A stretch of 64,000 nucleotides of DNA from Tsukamurella sp040611135. GTDB taxonomy: Bacteria; Actinomycetota; Actinomycetes; Mycobacteriales; Mycobacteriaceae. A model generated the notes under the pieces. The model did no database searches, was not told the origin of the DNA, and was given only the letters and a program-made list of their open reading frames with translations. The stretch is from NCBI RefSeq assembly GCF_040611135.1, contig NZ_JBEXNL010000002.1, positions 186,001-250,000 of the forward strand, read 5' to 3'. Each line of letters opens with the position of its first letter. Positions within the stretch are counted from its first letter, which is position 1. Positions 43,258 to 51,802 of the stretch are shown here, piece by piece. Position numbers and translations under genes: made by a program.

Positions 43258-43703
43258 ACACGACCCTCCTCGCCGCCGCGGACATGGGCACCCTGGGCAA
43301 GGGCGTCGGCGCGATCTGCCTGTACGCCCTCGTGGGCCTCGTGCTGATGGTCGCCGGCTTCTACGCCGTCGACCTGTCCACGCCCGGCAAGCTCCGCGAG
43401 CTCGTCAAGGCGGGCAAGCCGAACGCCACCTACGTGACCGCGGCGGGCATGCTGTCGATGGCCTTCATCATCGTGGTCGCGATCTACGCCGCGGGCGGCC
43501 GACTGGCGGAGGGCGTGACCTACGCGGTCGTCTACGGCCTCGTCGGCATCATCGCCCAGATCGTGTCCGTGCGCGTGTTGGACCTGGTCACGGGCGTCGA
43601 CATGGAGGAGCTCATGTACTCCGAGGTGTTCCTCCCGCAGGCCCGGGTGATCGGCGCGTGTCACATCGCCCTCGGTCTGATCGTGGCGATGGCGGTCCTG
43701 TAG
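43254..43703 (+). CDS. DUF350 membrane protein (YjfL-like)
   Basis: A 149-residue protein with four membrane segments (ICLYALVGLVLMVAGFYAVD, AAGMLSMAFIIVVAIYAAG, VVYGLVGIIAQIVSVRVLD, ACHIALGLIVAMAVL). It matches DUF350/YjfL, regularly linked to YjfC-type ATP-grasp genes. Translation is coupled to the upstream gene (ATGA). The three genes 41224-43703 form a clear operon; its physiological role is not established. Confidence 0.88.
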   Translation: MNTTLLAAADMGTLGKGVGAICLYALVGLVLMVAGFYAVDLSTPGKLRELVKAGKPNATYVTAAGMLSMAFIIVVAIYAAGGRLAEGVTYAVVYGLVGIIAQIVSVRVLDLVTGVDMEELMYSEVFLPQARVIGACHIALGLIVAMAVL

Positions 43704-43728
43704 ACGCCACCGCCTAAACTGGCGTTTC

Positions 43729-46700
43729 GTGTATCTCAAGTCGCTGACGTTGAAGGGCTTCAAGTCCTTCGCTTCGGCGACGACTCTGCGCCTCGAACCG
43801 GGGATCACCTGCGTCGTCGGGCCCAACGGCTCGGGCAAGTCGAACATCTTGGACGCGCTGCGCTGGGTGATGGGGGAGCAGGGCGCCAAGGGGCTGCGCG
43901 GCGGCAAGATGGAGGACGTCATCTTCGCCGGCACCTCCGGCCGGGCGCCGCTGGGGCGCGCGGAGGTCACGCTCACGATCGACAACTCCGACGGTGCGCT
44001 GCCCATCGACTACTCCGAGGTCTCCATCACGCGGCGCATGTTCCGCGACGGCGCCGGGGAGTACGAGATCAACGGCACCAAGTGTCGGCTCATGGACGTG
44101 CAGGAACTGCTCTCCGACAGCGGCATCGGCCGGGAGATGCACGTCATCGTGGGGCAGGGCCAGCTCGCCGCGATCCTCGAGTCCAAGCCCGAGGAGCGTC
44201 GCGCCTTCATCGAGGAGGCGGCCGGGGTGCTCAAGCATCGCCGCCGCAAGGAGAAGGCGGTCCGCAAGCTCGACTCGATGCAGGCCAACCTGGCCCGGCT
44301 CACCGACCTCACGACGGAGCTGCGCCGCCAGCTCAAGCCCCTGGGGCGGCAGGCGGAGGTCGCGCGGCGGGCACAGACCATCCAGGCCGACCTCCGCGAC
44401 TCACGGCTCCGCCTGGCCGCGGACGACCTGGTGCGGCGGCGTGCCGAGCTGGCCGACCAGAGCGGCAACGAGGCTGCGGTGCGGGAGGAGCAGAATCTCG
44501 TCGCGGAGCAGTTGGACGAGGCGAATGCCCTGGTCGCGGAGCACTCCGAGGCCGTGGCCGCGCTGGATCCGGCGGTGAAGGCCGCGGGCGAGGGCTGGTT
44601 CTCGCTGTCCGCGCTCGCCGAGCGCGTCTCGTCGACCGAGCGCATCGCCTCCGAACGCGCCCGCCTGCTCTCCGAGCCCGTCCAGCACGCCCCCGGCCGC
44701 GACCCCGACGAGCTGGAGGCCGAGGCCGAGCGCGTCGCCGAGGAGGAGGCCGAGCTCATGGAGGCCCTCGAGGAGGCCGCCATGATCCTTGAGGAGGCGA
44801 CGGAGGAGCTCGCGTCGCGCGAGGAGACTGCCCGGGACGCTGAGAAGGCGCACATGGCCGCGGTCGCGGCGATCGCGGACCGTCGGGAAGGGTTGGCGCG
44901 ACTCGCCGGCCAGGTGGAGACCCTCCGGACCCGGGCGGAGTCCGTCGAGGCGGAGTCCGGACGGCTGACGGCGGCCATCGCCGAGGCGGTGGAGCGCGCC
45001 GAGGCCGCCGAGGCCGAGTTCGAGCAGGTCCAGGGGCAGATCGCCGAGCTCGACGCCTCGGAGGCGTCGCTCGACGAGCACCACGAGCGCAGCGTCGCGG
45101 CCTTCAACGCCGCGACCGCGCGGGTCGAGGAGCTCCAGGCCTCGGAGCGGGAGGCGGAGCAGAAGGTCGCCTCGTTGGTCGCCCGCATCGAGGCGCTGTC
45201 GATGAACCTGGACCGGGGCGACGGCGCCGCGTGGGTCGTCGAGCACGTGGACGGCGTGACCGCCGCCGTCGCCTCGCGGCTCGCGATCCGGGCCGGGTAC
45301 GAGAAGGCAGTCGCGGTGGCGCTGGGCCCGGTGGCCGAGGCCGTGGCGGCGGACTCTCGGAATCTGGCCGTTTCGGCCATCTCCGCGCTGCGCGACGCGG
45401 ACAGCGGACGGGCGACGGTCGTCGTCGAGGGGCTCGCGTCGAGCTCGTTGCCGGGCGGCCCCCTGCCCGACGGTGCCGTCTGGGCCGCGGACTGCGTGGA
45501 GGCACCGTCGTCGCTGGCGGGGGCGGTGACGGCGGCGCTGGCAGGGTACGTGCTGGTCGGGTCTGTGGACGAGGCCGTGGCGGTGGTCGCCGAGCGGCGC
45601 GAGCTGCGGGCCGTCACGTCCGACGGTGACGTCATCTCTCACGGGGTGCTGACCGGCGGCTCCGCGGCGCGGCAGTCGACGCTGGAAGTCCAGAAGTCGA
45701 TCGGCGCCGCCGAGGCGACGCTGGGGGAGACCCGGCGGTCGGTGGAGTCGTTGTCGGCGGCGCTGGCGGGTGCTCGGGAGGAGCTGACCGCGCGGCGCGA
45801 GGTGACGGAGGCGGCGCTGGCCGCCCTGCACGAGTCGGACGCGCAGTTGGGTGCGATCTACGAGCAGCTGGCGCGGCTCGGGCAGGCGGCGCGGAGCGCG
45901 CGGGACGAGGCCGAGCGGCTGGTGGCGCAGCGAACGCGGATCGAGGGCTCCCGGGACGAGACGCGGGCGGCGCTGGTGGAGCACGAGGAGCGGCTGCGGT
46001 TGGCCGAGGCGCTGCCGTCCGAGTCGGTGTCGGTGGGGACCGAGGAGCGGGACGCCGCGGCTGCGGCTTTGGCTTCTGCGCGGTCGGTCGAAATGGAGGC
46101 CCGGCTCGCTCGGCGGACGGCCGAGGAGCGCGCGGCCGGCGTGCGGGGCAAGGCCGAGGGGCTTCGACGGGCCGCCGCTGCCGAGCGGGCCGCGCGGGAG
46201 CGGGCGGAGGCGGCGGCTGCTGCGCGTCTGTCGGCAGCTGCGGTTGCCGCGTCGGTGGCGGAGGGCGCTGCGCTGGTGACCTCGCGCTTGGGGCGCGCGG
46301 TGACGAGGGCTGCTGCGCACCGTGATGCGCTGGAGGCATCACGCGCCCAGCGCGCCGGCGCCCTGGACGTCGCGCGGCAGGAGGCGACGTCACTGACCGC
46401 GCGGTTGGCCCAGCTCACCGATGCGGTGCACCGCGACGAGGTGGCGCGGGCGCAGGCGGCGTTGCGGATCGAGCAGCTCGAGGAGCAGGTGGTGGCGTCG
46501 TTCGCGATGTCGCCGGACGACCTGGTCGCCGAGTACGGGCCGGATGTTTTGTTGCCCGCGTCGCCGCTGGAGCTGGAGGAGTACGAGGCTGCGCGGGAGC
46601 GCGGCGAGACGGTGGTGAAGCCGCAGGGGCTCCCGTTCGACCGGGCGGTGCAGGAACGCCGCCTCAAGCTCGCGGAGAAGGATCTAGCGACGCTGGGGCG

Positions 46701-47313
46701 CGTGAACCCGCTGGCGTTAGAGGAGTTCGCGGCGCTGGAGGAGCGCTACAACTTCCTCTCGACGCAGCTCGAGGACGTGAAGTCGGCCCGCGAGGACCTG
46801 CTGAGCGTGGTCGAGGAGGTGGACGCCAAGATCCTGCAAGTGTTCACCGAGGCCTGGGTGGACGTGGAGCGCGAGTTCGTCGAGGTGTTCAAGACCCTGT
46901 TCCCGGGCGGCGAGGGCAAGCTGATCCTCACCGAGCCGGGAGACATGCTGACGACGGGCATCGACGTCGAGGCCCGGCCGCCGGGCAAGAAGGTCAAGCG
47001 GCTGTCGCTGCTGTCCGGCGGCGAGAAGTCCCTGACCGCCGTCGCCATGCTGGTCGCCATCTTCCGCGCCCGTCCCTCACCCTTCTACGTGATGGACGAG
47101 GTCGAGGCGGCTCTGGACGACACGAACCTCCGCCGCCTGATCTCCCTGTTCGAGCAGCTGCGCGACAAGTCGCAGCTCATCGTGATCACCCACCAGAAGC
47201 CGACGATGGAGGTCGCCGACGCGCTCTACGGCGTCTCGATGCGGGGCGATGGCATCACCCAGGTCATCAGTCAGCGGATCCGTGGGCAGGAGCTGGGCGC
47301 CCTGCCAGTGTAG
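43729..47313 (+). CDS. smc: Chromosome segregation ATPase SMC
   Basis: A 1194-residue condensin ATPase. Walker A GPNGSGKSN is at residues 32-40. Coiled coils run about 170-500 and 680-1010. A hinge with VDGVTAAVASRLAIRAGYEKAVAVALG lies around 505-660. The C-terminal head carries LSGGEKSLTA (about 1096) and Walker B FYVMDEVEAALDD. The start is GTG 43729 (VYLKSLTLKGFKSFA). In mycobacteria smc is followed by ftsY; here it is followed by an island. Confidence 0.97.
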   Translation: MYLKSLTLKGFKSFASATTLRLEPGITCVVGPNGSGKSNILDALRWVMGEQGAKGLRGGKMEDVIFAGTSGRAPLGRAEVTLTIDNSDGALPIDYSEVSITRRMFRDGAGEYEINGTKCRLMDVQELLSDSGIGREMHVIVGQGQLAAILESKPEERRAFIEEAAGVLKHRRRKEKAVRKLDSMQANLARLTDLTTELRRQLKPLGRQAEVARRAQTIQADLRDSRLRLAADDLVRRRAELADQSGNEAAVREEQNLVAEQLDEANALVAEHSEAVAALDPAVKAAGEGWFSLSALAERVSSTERIASERARLLSEPVQHAPGRDPDELEAEAERVAEEEAELMEALEEAAMILEEATEELASREETARDAEKAHMAAVAAIADRREGLARLAGQVETLRTRAESVEAESGRLTAAIAEAVERAEAAEAEFEQVQGQIAELDASEASLDEHHERSVAAFNAATARVEELQASEREAEQKVASLVARIEALSMNLDRGDGAAWVVEHVDGVTAAVASRLAIRAGYEKAVAVALGPVAEAVAADSRNLAVSAISALRDADSGRATVVVEGLASSSLPGGPLPDGAVWAADCVEAPSSLAGAVTAALAGYVLVGSVDEAVAVVAERRELRAVTSDGDVISHGVLTGGSAARQSTLEVQKSIGAAEATLGETRRSVESLSAALAGAREELTARREVTEAALAALHESDAQLGAIYEQLARLGQAARSARDEAERLVAQRTRIEGSRDETRAALVEHEERLRLAEALPSESVSVGTEERDAAAAALASARSVEMEARLARRTAEERAAGVRGKAEGLRRAAAAERAARERAEAAAAARLSAAAVAASVAEGAALVTSRLGRAVTRAAAHRDALEASRAQRAGALDVARQEATSLTARLAQLTDAVHRDEVARAQAALRIEQLEEQVVASFAMSPDDLVAEYGPDVLLPASPLELEEYEAARERGETVVKPQGLPFDRAVQERRLKLAEKDLATLGRVNPLALEEFAALEERYNFLSTQLEDVKSAREDLLSVVEEVDAKILQVFTEAWVDVEREFVEVFKTLFPGGEGKLILTEPGDMLTTGIDVEARPPGKKVKRLSLLSGGEKSLTAVAMLVAIFRARPSPFYVMDEVEAALDDTNLRRLISLFEQLRDKSQLIVITHQKPTMEVADALYGVSMRGDGITQVISQRIRGQELGALPV

Positions 47314-47408
47314 GTGACGGCACTGCTGCCTGCGAGCTATGAAATCCTGACCACGGGTGCCAATTCGGACACATCGGGTCGCGGCTGAATGAACGTGCGG
47401 AGGTAATC

Positions 47409-47744
47409 GTGGTTTCACGAGCAGTTCTCGACCGAGACCTGAATCGCGCATTCCGCCTTGCCTCTGGCCCAGCGAAGGAACGCGAGATCAACCGGCTCGT
47501 TGTGGATCTGATTGCCGGGTTGGTGAGAGATGCGTCGCCCGGTGCCCGCGAGATCTGGTTCGACTGGAGCCAAGACGGATTGCGCATCACGGAGATTCGC
47601 GATGGGCGGGGCGAATCATGCATCCAGCCTGATGAGGTCGACGAGTGCCTCTCGATCTACGCGAGCAATATCCGCGACACGCGGTACGCGCCGCGGCTCA
47701 CCGCCGTCCGCGGTATCCACGGCCCGTTTGTCCTGCAAGTCTAA
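47409..47744 (+). CDS. Hypothetical protein at the left edge of the island
   Basis: A 111-residue protein from GTG 47409 with a good ribosome-binding site (GGAGGTAATC). It begins MVSRAVLDRDLNRAFRLASG, then REINRLVVDLIAGLVRDA and IWFDWSQDGLRITEIRDG. No family is recognised. It overlaps the convergent NUDIX gene by 4 bases. Codon use is less GC-biased than in smc, and it seems to mark the start of the transferred segment. Confidence 0.6.
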   Translation: MVSRAVLDRDLNRAFRLASGPAKEREINRLVVDLIAGLVRDASPGAREIWFDWSQDGLRITEIRDGRGESCIQPDEVDECLSIYASNIRDTRYAPRLTAVRGIHGPFVLQV

Positions 47745-48181
47745 GCAGTCCACGTCGAAAGGCGTTCCTGGATAGTCTCTATCGCGCCTGCGTCTGAGGG
47801 CAACCATGCGACGGATGCTAGATCGCCGGGTGCCATCCAACACAACTCGTCGTGGGAGTCGCCCGCTGTGAGCTCTCCGCGCGCGACGGCAGCGAAGTAG
47901 AGCCGCATCTCGTACCTCTCCGAGATTGGCCATGCGCCCGATACATGGGGTACTTCCAGACCGACAGAGATGGTCGCACCGAGCTCCTCGCGGATCTCGC
48001 GGACGAGCGCAGCCTCCGGCGTCTCATTGTCTTCGGTCTTGCCACCGGGGAACTCCCAGAGGCCAGCGAGCGCCGCAGGGCGCGTCCGCCTCGCAGCGAA
48101 CACTCTGGTTGGCTGTCCCAGGTCGTCCACGATGATCGCGGCCACCACCAGTCGTCGAGCACAGTCACCTTGCACTCTCAC
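47741..48181 (-). CDS. NUDIX hydrolase, MutT-like
   Basis: A 146-residue hydrolase for nucleoside-diphosphate-linked substrates. A complete Nudix box is present: GGKTEDNETPEAALVREIREELG is the span, with the catalytic Glu residues in REIREEL (about residues 46-68). The N-terminal RRLVVAAIIVDDLGQPTRVFAARRTRP is MutT/8-oxo-dGTPase-like. It lies on the minus strand, converging on the small hypothetical gene. Nucleotide clean-up and defence roles are both known for the superfamily, and the sequence does not decide. Confidence 0.88.
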   Translation of the reverse strand: MRVQGDCARRLVVAAIIVDDLGQPTRVFAARRTRPAALAGLWEFPGGKTEDNETPEAALVREIREELGATISVGLEVPHVSGAWPISERYEMRLYFAAVARGELTAGDSHDELCWMAPGDLASVAWLPSDAGAIETIQERLSTWTA

Positions 48182-48582
48182 ATTCTCGCACCGAGCGCTG
48201 AGGCGGCGCGAGCCCAGGCGAGGCGGAAGTACACCAGGATGCAGTACGCCGCAAGCCCCGGATTAGCCACAATCGGCCAAAGCGAACCTATGCCGTGTCG
48301 GCGCTGAGGTGGATGCGCATACTTTCTTTCTGCCACATATGATGTGCCGTCGCATACGGTGAGCAAGAAGTCGGTATGTACGCAACTATGCGTTCTGTAT
48401 TAGGCATATGATTCGATAGCGCGGCCATCCATTGGGATTGAAGAACGGTCAGCATTGCTCTGTGGAATCACGGATCCCAAAAATGAAATTGTGGCTATCG
48501 TCATCTCTCGTCGGTGTCCAATGCTAACGTCGACGTCACTGTGTCGGCTTGTTGCCAAGTATCGGGTTTGCTGAGGAGGATG
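48182..48582. other. AT-rich intergenic region upstream of the HEPN gene
   Basis: About 400 bases with no convincing gene and a marked drop in GC content (runs such as catactttctttctgccac and gtattaggcatatgattc). It separates the divergent NUDIX and HEPN genes and is likely to carry both promoters. No clear direct repeat or attachment site was found. A GTG at 48514 could extend the HEPN gene, but GAGGAGG immediately before 48580 argues for the shorter start. Confidence 0.5.
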
Positions 48583-49089
48583 ATGACCAACGTTCTCAAC
48601 GGAGACGCACTACTTCAGAGTATCGCGACCGGAACTATCGCCGAGCTCGCGGCGCTACCGGCTAAGATTGGGCGACTAATCGAAACCGAGGTGTTAATCA
48701 GGCAAATCGTGTCTGATCGCCTCGACCTCGCGAGCGAGCATTTGAGAATCGGTGATTCGATGCTTCTCGGGGAGAAATATCGCGAAGCAATCAGTCGATT
48801 CTACTACGCCATGTATCATGCCGGAAGATCGGTCGTGTTTGGGTTTCATCGAGGTGACAACTATCAAAAGCACTCAGTGTTGCCCAATCACTTGCCTCCC
48901 AGCATGATCGACTCCGCTTCGTGGACAATGCACCTTGACAATGCACGATTCACCCGTAATCGGGCGGATTACGATCTCTATCCGCGGGCAGCATCCAGTT
49001 GGCAATCGCAGGCAGTCTCATTGTCGGTGCAAGCGGCCGAGTTTGTGGCGGTCTGTGAAGAGTATGCGGTATCGGAAGGATTGGTATGA
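48583..49089 (+). CDS. HEPN-domain protein
   Basis: A 168-residue, mostly helical protein. The HEPN core is recognisable: EKYREAISRFYYAMYHAGRS (residues 64-83), a His-containing link (KHSVLPNH) and the closing R-x-R-ADY-x-L-Y-P motif (residues 127-134). The RX4-6H ribonuclease motif of toxin-type HEPNs is not evident, so it resembles the MNT/ATPase-associated HEPN group rather than a classical RNase. The start is chosen from the adjacent GAGGAGG. The stop overlaps the ATPase start (ATGA), implying a two-protein unit. Codon use is clearly AT-richer than in the core genome. Confidence 0.75.
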   Translation: MTNVLNGDALLQSIATGTIAELAALPAKIGRLIETEVLIRQIVSDRLDLASEHLRIGDSMLLGEKYREAISRFYYAMYHAGRSVVFGFHRGDNYQKHSVLPNHLPPSMIDSASWTMHLDNARFTRNRADYDLYPRAASSWQSQAVSLSVQAAEFVAVCEEYAVSEGLV

Positions 49090-50711
49090 CAGACGAGGCT
49101 ATCAGGTCTAATGCTGCTGAGCGGGTGAAATCGGTTCTCGGCGATGCCGGTATTCGAAAATCAGATGTTCAGATCCGAGATTTTCCTGACGAGTTGTTTG
49201 TTATTGTGTCAGTTGAGCAAGACTATGCGGCCACGGTGGGTACCCTTACTGGCGCGATGGAAGACGCCGTTTCCAGCGAATCAGGTCTGGATGGGGCGGC
49301 CATCACTGTACTCGTTCGCGTCGAATCATCTGGAAGCCTTGACCCTGACCTCCCTGGAGAAAATGCCAGAGTCGGTAGACTTTCCGGCCCGAAGGTTGAG
49401 CAGTTGGTGAAGTTGATGGGTGCCCGGTCTCGTACATCGATTTCTGTGCCCAGTTTCCAGTACAAGGAAGATCCGAGGACGAGCGTATCTGCTGCAGCCG
49501 AGGCCCGGAACCATCTGATATTTGGCCGGCGTGGAGTTGGGAAGACCGCTCTGTTGCTAGAGGTAAAGCGAACGGTTGAACAGCGCGGGGAAGCGCAGCG
49601 GTGGGTCAATATGCATGTTCTTCGAGAATTGTCTCCAGAGGATGCCTTTGCGAGCATAATGAGTGATGTTCTCGGCGAGATTGCATCTCATCTTTCGGAT
49701 GCGAGCCCTAAGGCTGAGCAAATTAGGGAATTGTCCCGAAAGCACAGGGACGGCGAGAATGACGCTCGCGACTTGCCGCGAGTTAATAGTGTGCTGCGCG
49801 AGATACTGGTACCCGGTACTCTTGCGTTCTATCTTCTGATAGACGACTTCTATCTGTACCCCGCTGAGAGTCAGCCGAAACTACTAGATCTGCTTGCGGC
49901 GTCATTTCGAGACTGTAATGCTTGGATCAAGGTGGCCAGCATCGAACGCCTCACAAGAGCGTTTGAAAGCTCCACTCGTACAGGTTTGGAAGTTCCTCAC
50001 GATGCAATAGTAATTAATCTGGATGTTACGCTCGAGAACCCGCGTGATACTCAGGAATTTCTCGAGTCGATAACTCAGTCTTATGTCGCTTCGGTTGGTA
50101 TTTCGTCGACGCGTGCCCTAGCGAAACCTGAAGCGTCGGGGAGACTGGTCCTGAGTTCGGGCGGTGTTCCTCGTGACTACCTGAATCTGTTCTCGAATTC
50201 CATTCTCGTTGCAAGGAAAAGTCGCGAATCGGCAGCAGAAATTGGATCCCAGGACGTCGCTAAAGCCGCTGGCGAATACTCACAGAGCAAAAAGCGCGAC
50301 CTAGAGCAGGATGTGGGAGCTGTCGAGTCTGAGCGGATGCTTGAATTTCTCGAGAACCTTCTGTCGGAGGTTAAAGGCGCGCACTACACGTATTTCCGTG
50401 TGGACTACTCGCAGAAGGAGCACTCGAATTATGAATACCTCGCAAGATTGGTTGACTTTCGGTTTTGTCATCTTATTCAATCAATGGTGTCCGACCAGCA
50501 TCGCGCAGGAGTGAAGTATGAAGCCTATCTGCTTGCGCTCAGCGAGTACTCGGACGTGCGTGTCCAGAGAAATCTCAATGTTCTTGATATAGTTGGTGGT
50601 GAGTGGGTTGCGAAAACGACCGGTGTGGCCGGTGCGCCGAAGTCTCTAAAGGGGACTCAGCTTCGAGACCGATTGCGATCGGCGCCCGTGGTGAATCTTG
50701 ATTCGCTCTAG
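49086..50711 (+). CDS. P-loop ATPase coupled to the HEPN protein
   Basis: A 541-residue protein. Residues 1-110 form an unrecognised alpha/beta domain. The ATPase follows, with Walker A GRRGVGKT at 147-154 and Walker B FYLLIDDFY (Asp253-Asp254), then sensor-like and helical lid segments with LSSGGVPRDYLNLFSNS (about 355). The C-terminal 150 residues resemble a winged-helix or helical sensor region. The arrangement is that of AAA/ORC- or STAND-like ATPases. It is coupled to the HEPN gene, and its sequence is AT-rich relative to neighbours. A sensor/activator role for the HEPN partner is inference. Confidence 0.75.
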   Translation: MTDEAIRSNAAERVKSVLGDAGIRKSDVQIRDFPDELFVIVSVEQDYAATVGTLTGAMEDAVSSESGLDGAAITVLVRVESSGSLDPDLPGENARVGRLSGPKVEQLVKLMGARSRTSISVPSFQYKEDPRTSVSAAAEARNHLIFGRRGVGKTALLLEVKRTVEQRGEAQRWVNMHVLRELSPEDAFASIMSDVLGEIASHLSDASPKAEQIRELSRKHRDGENDARDLPRVNSVLREILVPGTLAFYLLIDDFYLYPAESQPKLLDLLAASFRDCNAWIKVASIERLTRAFESSTRTGLEVPHDAIVINLDVTLENPRDTQEFLESITQSYVASVGISSTRALAKPEASGRLVLSSGGVPRDYLNLFSNSILVARKSRESAAEIGSQDVAKAAGEYSQSKKRDLEQDVGAVESERMLEFLENLLSEVKGAHYTYFRVDYSQKEHSNYEYLARLVDFRFCHLIQSMVSDQHRAGVKYEAYLLALSEYSDVRVQRNLNVLDIVGGEWVAKTTGVAGAPKSLKGTQLRDRLRSAPVVNLDSL

Positions 50712-50728
50712 GTGCGCAACGTCATGGG

Positions 50729-51646
50729 TTATCCGGTCCGTCGTTCGCAAAGAAATCTCTTGTACTGGACCGACAGTAGTTCGGGAGAGGGGCGCTGGGT
50801 TCTTCTTGATGGAAGAAACATCAACTTTCCGTCGTGAAGCTTCTTCAGTCCATATTCCAGCATAGGTCCATCAATCTCATCGAGAATGTCCCCTCGAATC
50901 TTGACTTGATAGTCAGGGGTGATTCCGAGGATCTTGACATCGTACGCCCGGTGGTGGATCTTGCATAGGCTGAGTCCGTTCGACACAATCGGTTTCCCGG
51001 CCTCACTATCCGGAATTATGTGCGAGGCGTCAAGAAGTTCGCGATGATTAAGATTGCAGACTGCGCAGTGGTTTTCGTATGCCCGGAGAACGCGCGACCG
51101 AAATACCGGCTGGTGAACACGAGTTTTGACCTCCCGGGTTACATACCTGCGAATTGCGGCTTCGACAGGAGAGTCGGGTCTGTACATCTCTGCGGTGTCG
51201 GCAAATGCGACGACGAATCGCCGGTCGGCAGGTTCTTCGCCGACGACGTAGACGGGGAATATCGCCTGTAGCTCGCCAGGCGCGACGCCAAAGAACCAGG
51301 TTAGCGGCTTGTGTGTTCCGATTAGGCTACGGAGCCCCACGTTGTCGGCGTCATTCGGGTTGACGCCCTTCCAGCTGTAGCGGAGAAACCCGTCCTCGCC
51401 GATCTCGTCGGAGTAGTTGAAGGCGCTTTTCGTCTTGTAGCTGGTCATGATGGTGAGCGCGTGCTGAAGCTGGCGGGGCTTGCGTATGCCCCGCGTAGGA
51501 TCGATGAGCTTGAAAGGCTCACCGTCAAAGGTGAAGTCGTGGAGGAGCATCTCGCGGGTAACAGGGTGCTCCTGGTCGTTCGTCACTCGCCGCAAGAAGT
51601 CCATCGCCTCAAGTCGCAGGCGGAGATCTGTTGCGTCATCGAACAC
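50729..51646 (-). CDS. HNH endonuclease of the predicted restriction-enzyme (COG3440-like) type
   Basis: A 305-residue protein. Residues 1-160 form a domain with RGIRKPRQLQHAL, GFLRYSWKGVNPNDADNVGLR and LTWFFGVAPGELQAIFPVYVVG, as in a large actinobacterial HNH family. The C-terminal HNH nuclease has Cys194/Cys197 (CAVC), the catalytic His209 in LLDASHIIPD, and Cys228/His231-His232 (CKIHHRAYD). GTG 51646 is chosen because AGGAG lies six bases upstream; TTG 51727 lacks one. It converges on the ATPase gene with a 17-base gap. Cleavage of foreign or modified DNA is the expected activity. Confidence 0.82.
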   Translation of the reverse strand: MFDDATDLRLRLEAMDFLRRVTNDQEHPVTREMLLHDFTFDGEPFKLIDPTRGIRKPRQLQHALTIMTSYKTKSAFNYSDEIGEDGFLRYSWKGVNPNDADNVGLRSLIGTHKPLTWFFGVAPGELQAIFPVYVVGEEPADRRFVVAFADTAEMYRPDSPVEAAIRRYVTREVKTRVHQPVFRSRVLRAYENHCAVCNLNHRELLDASHIIPDSEAGKPIVSNGLSLCKIHHRAYDVKILGITPDYQVKIRGDILDEIDGPMLEYGLKKLHDGKLMFLPSRRTQRPSPELLSVQYKRFLCERRTG

Positions 51647-51802
51647 TTCGGCTCCTGTCGATTGGTTGACATAAAATCTAGTCGATACGACTGACAGGTA
51701 CCGCGAGGTTGCGGCCGATAGGTTCAACAGTCACCGTCGGGCATGGGGACGTAACGTAGGGGCCGAGTGTGAACCACCACGAGGAAGAGGGACGAACAAG
51801 CG

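Noticed and set aside
47314..51802. Attachment sites or an integrase for the post-smc island
   Set aside because: No tRNA, no integrase or transposase gene and no convincing flanking direct repeat was found, so the mechanism of entry remains unknown.
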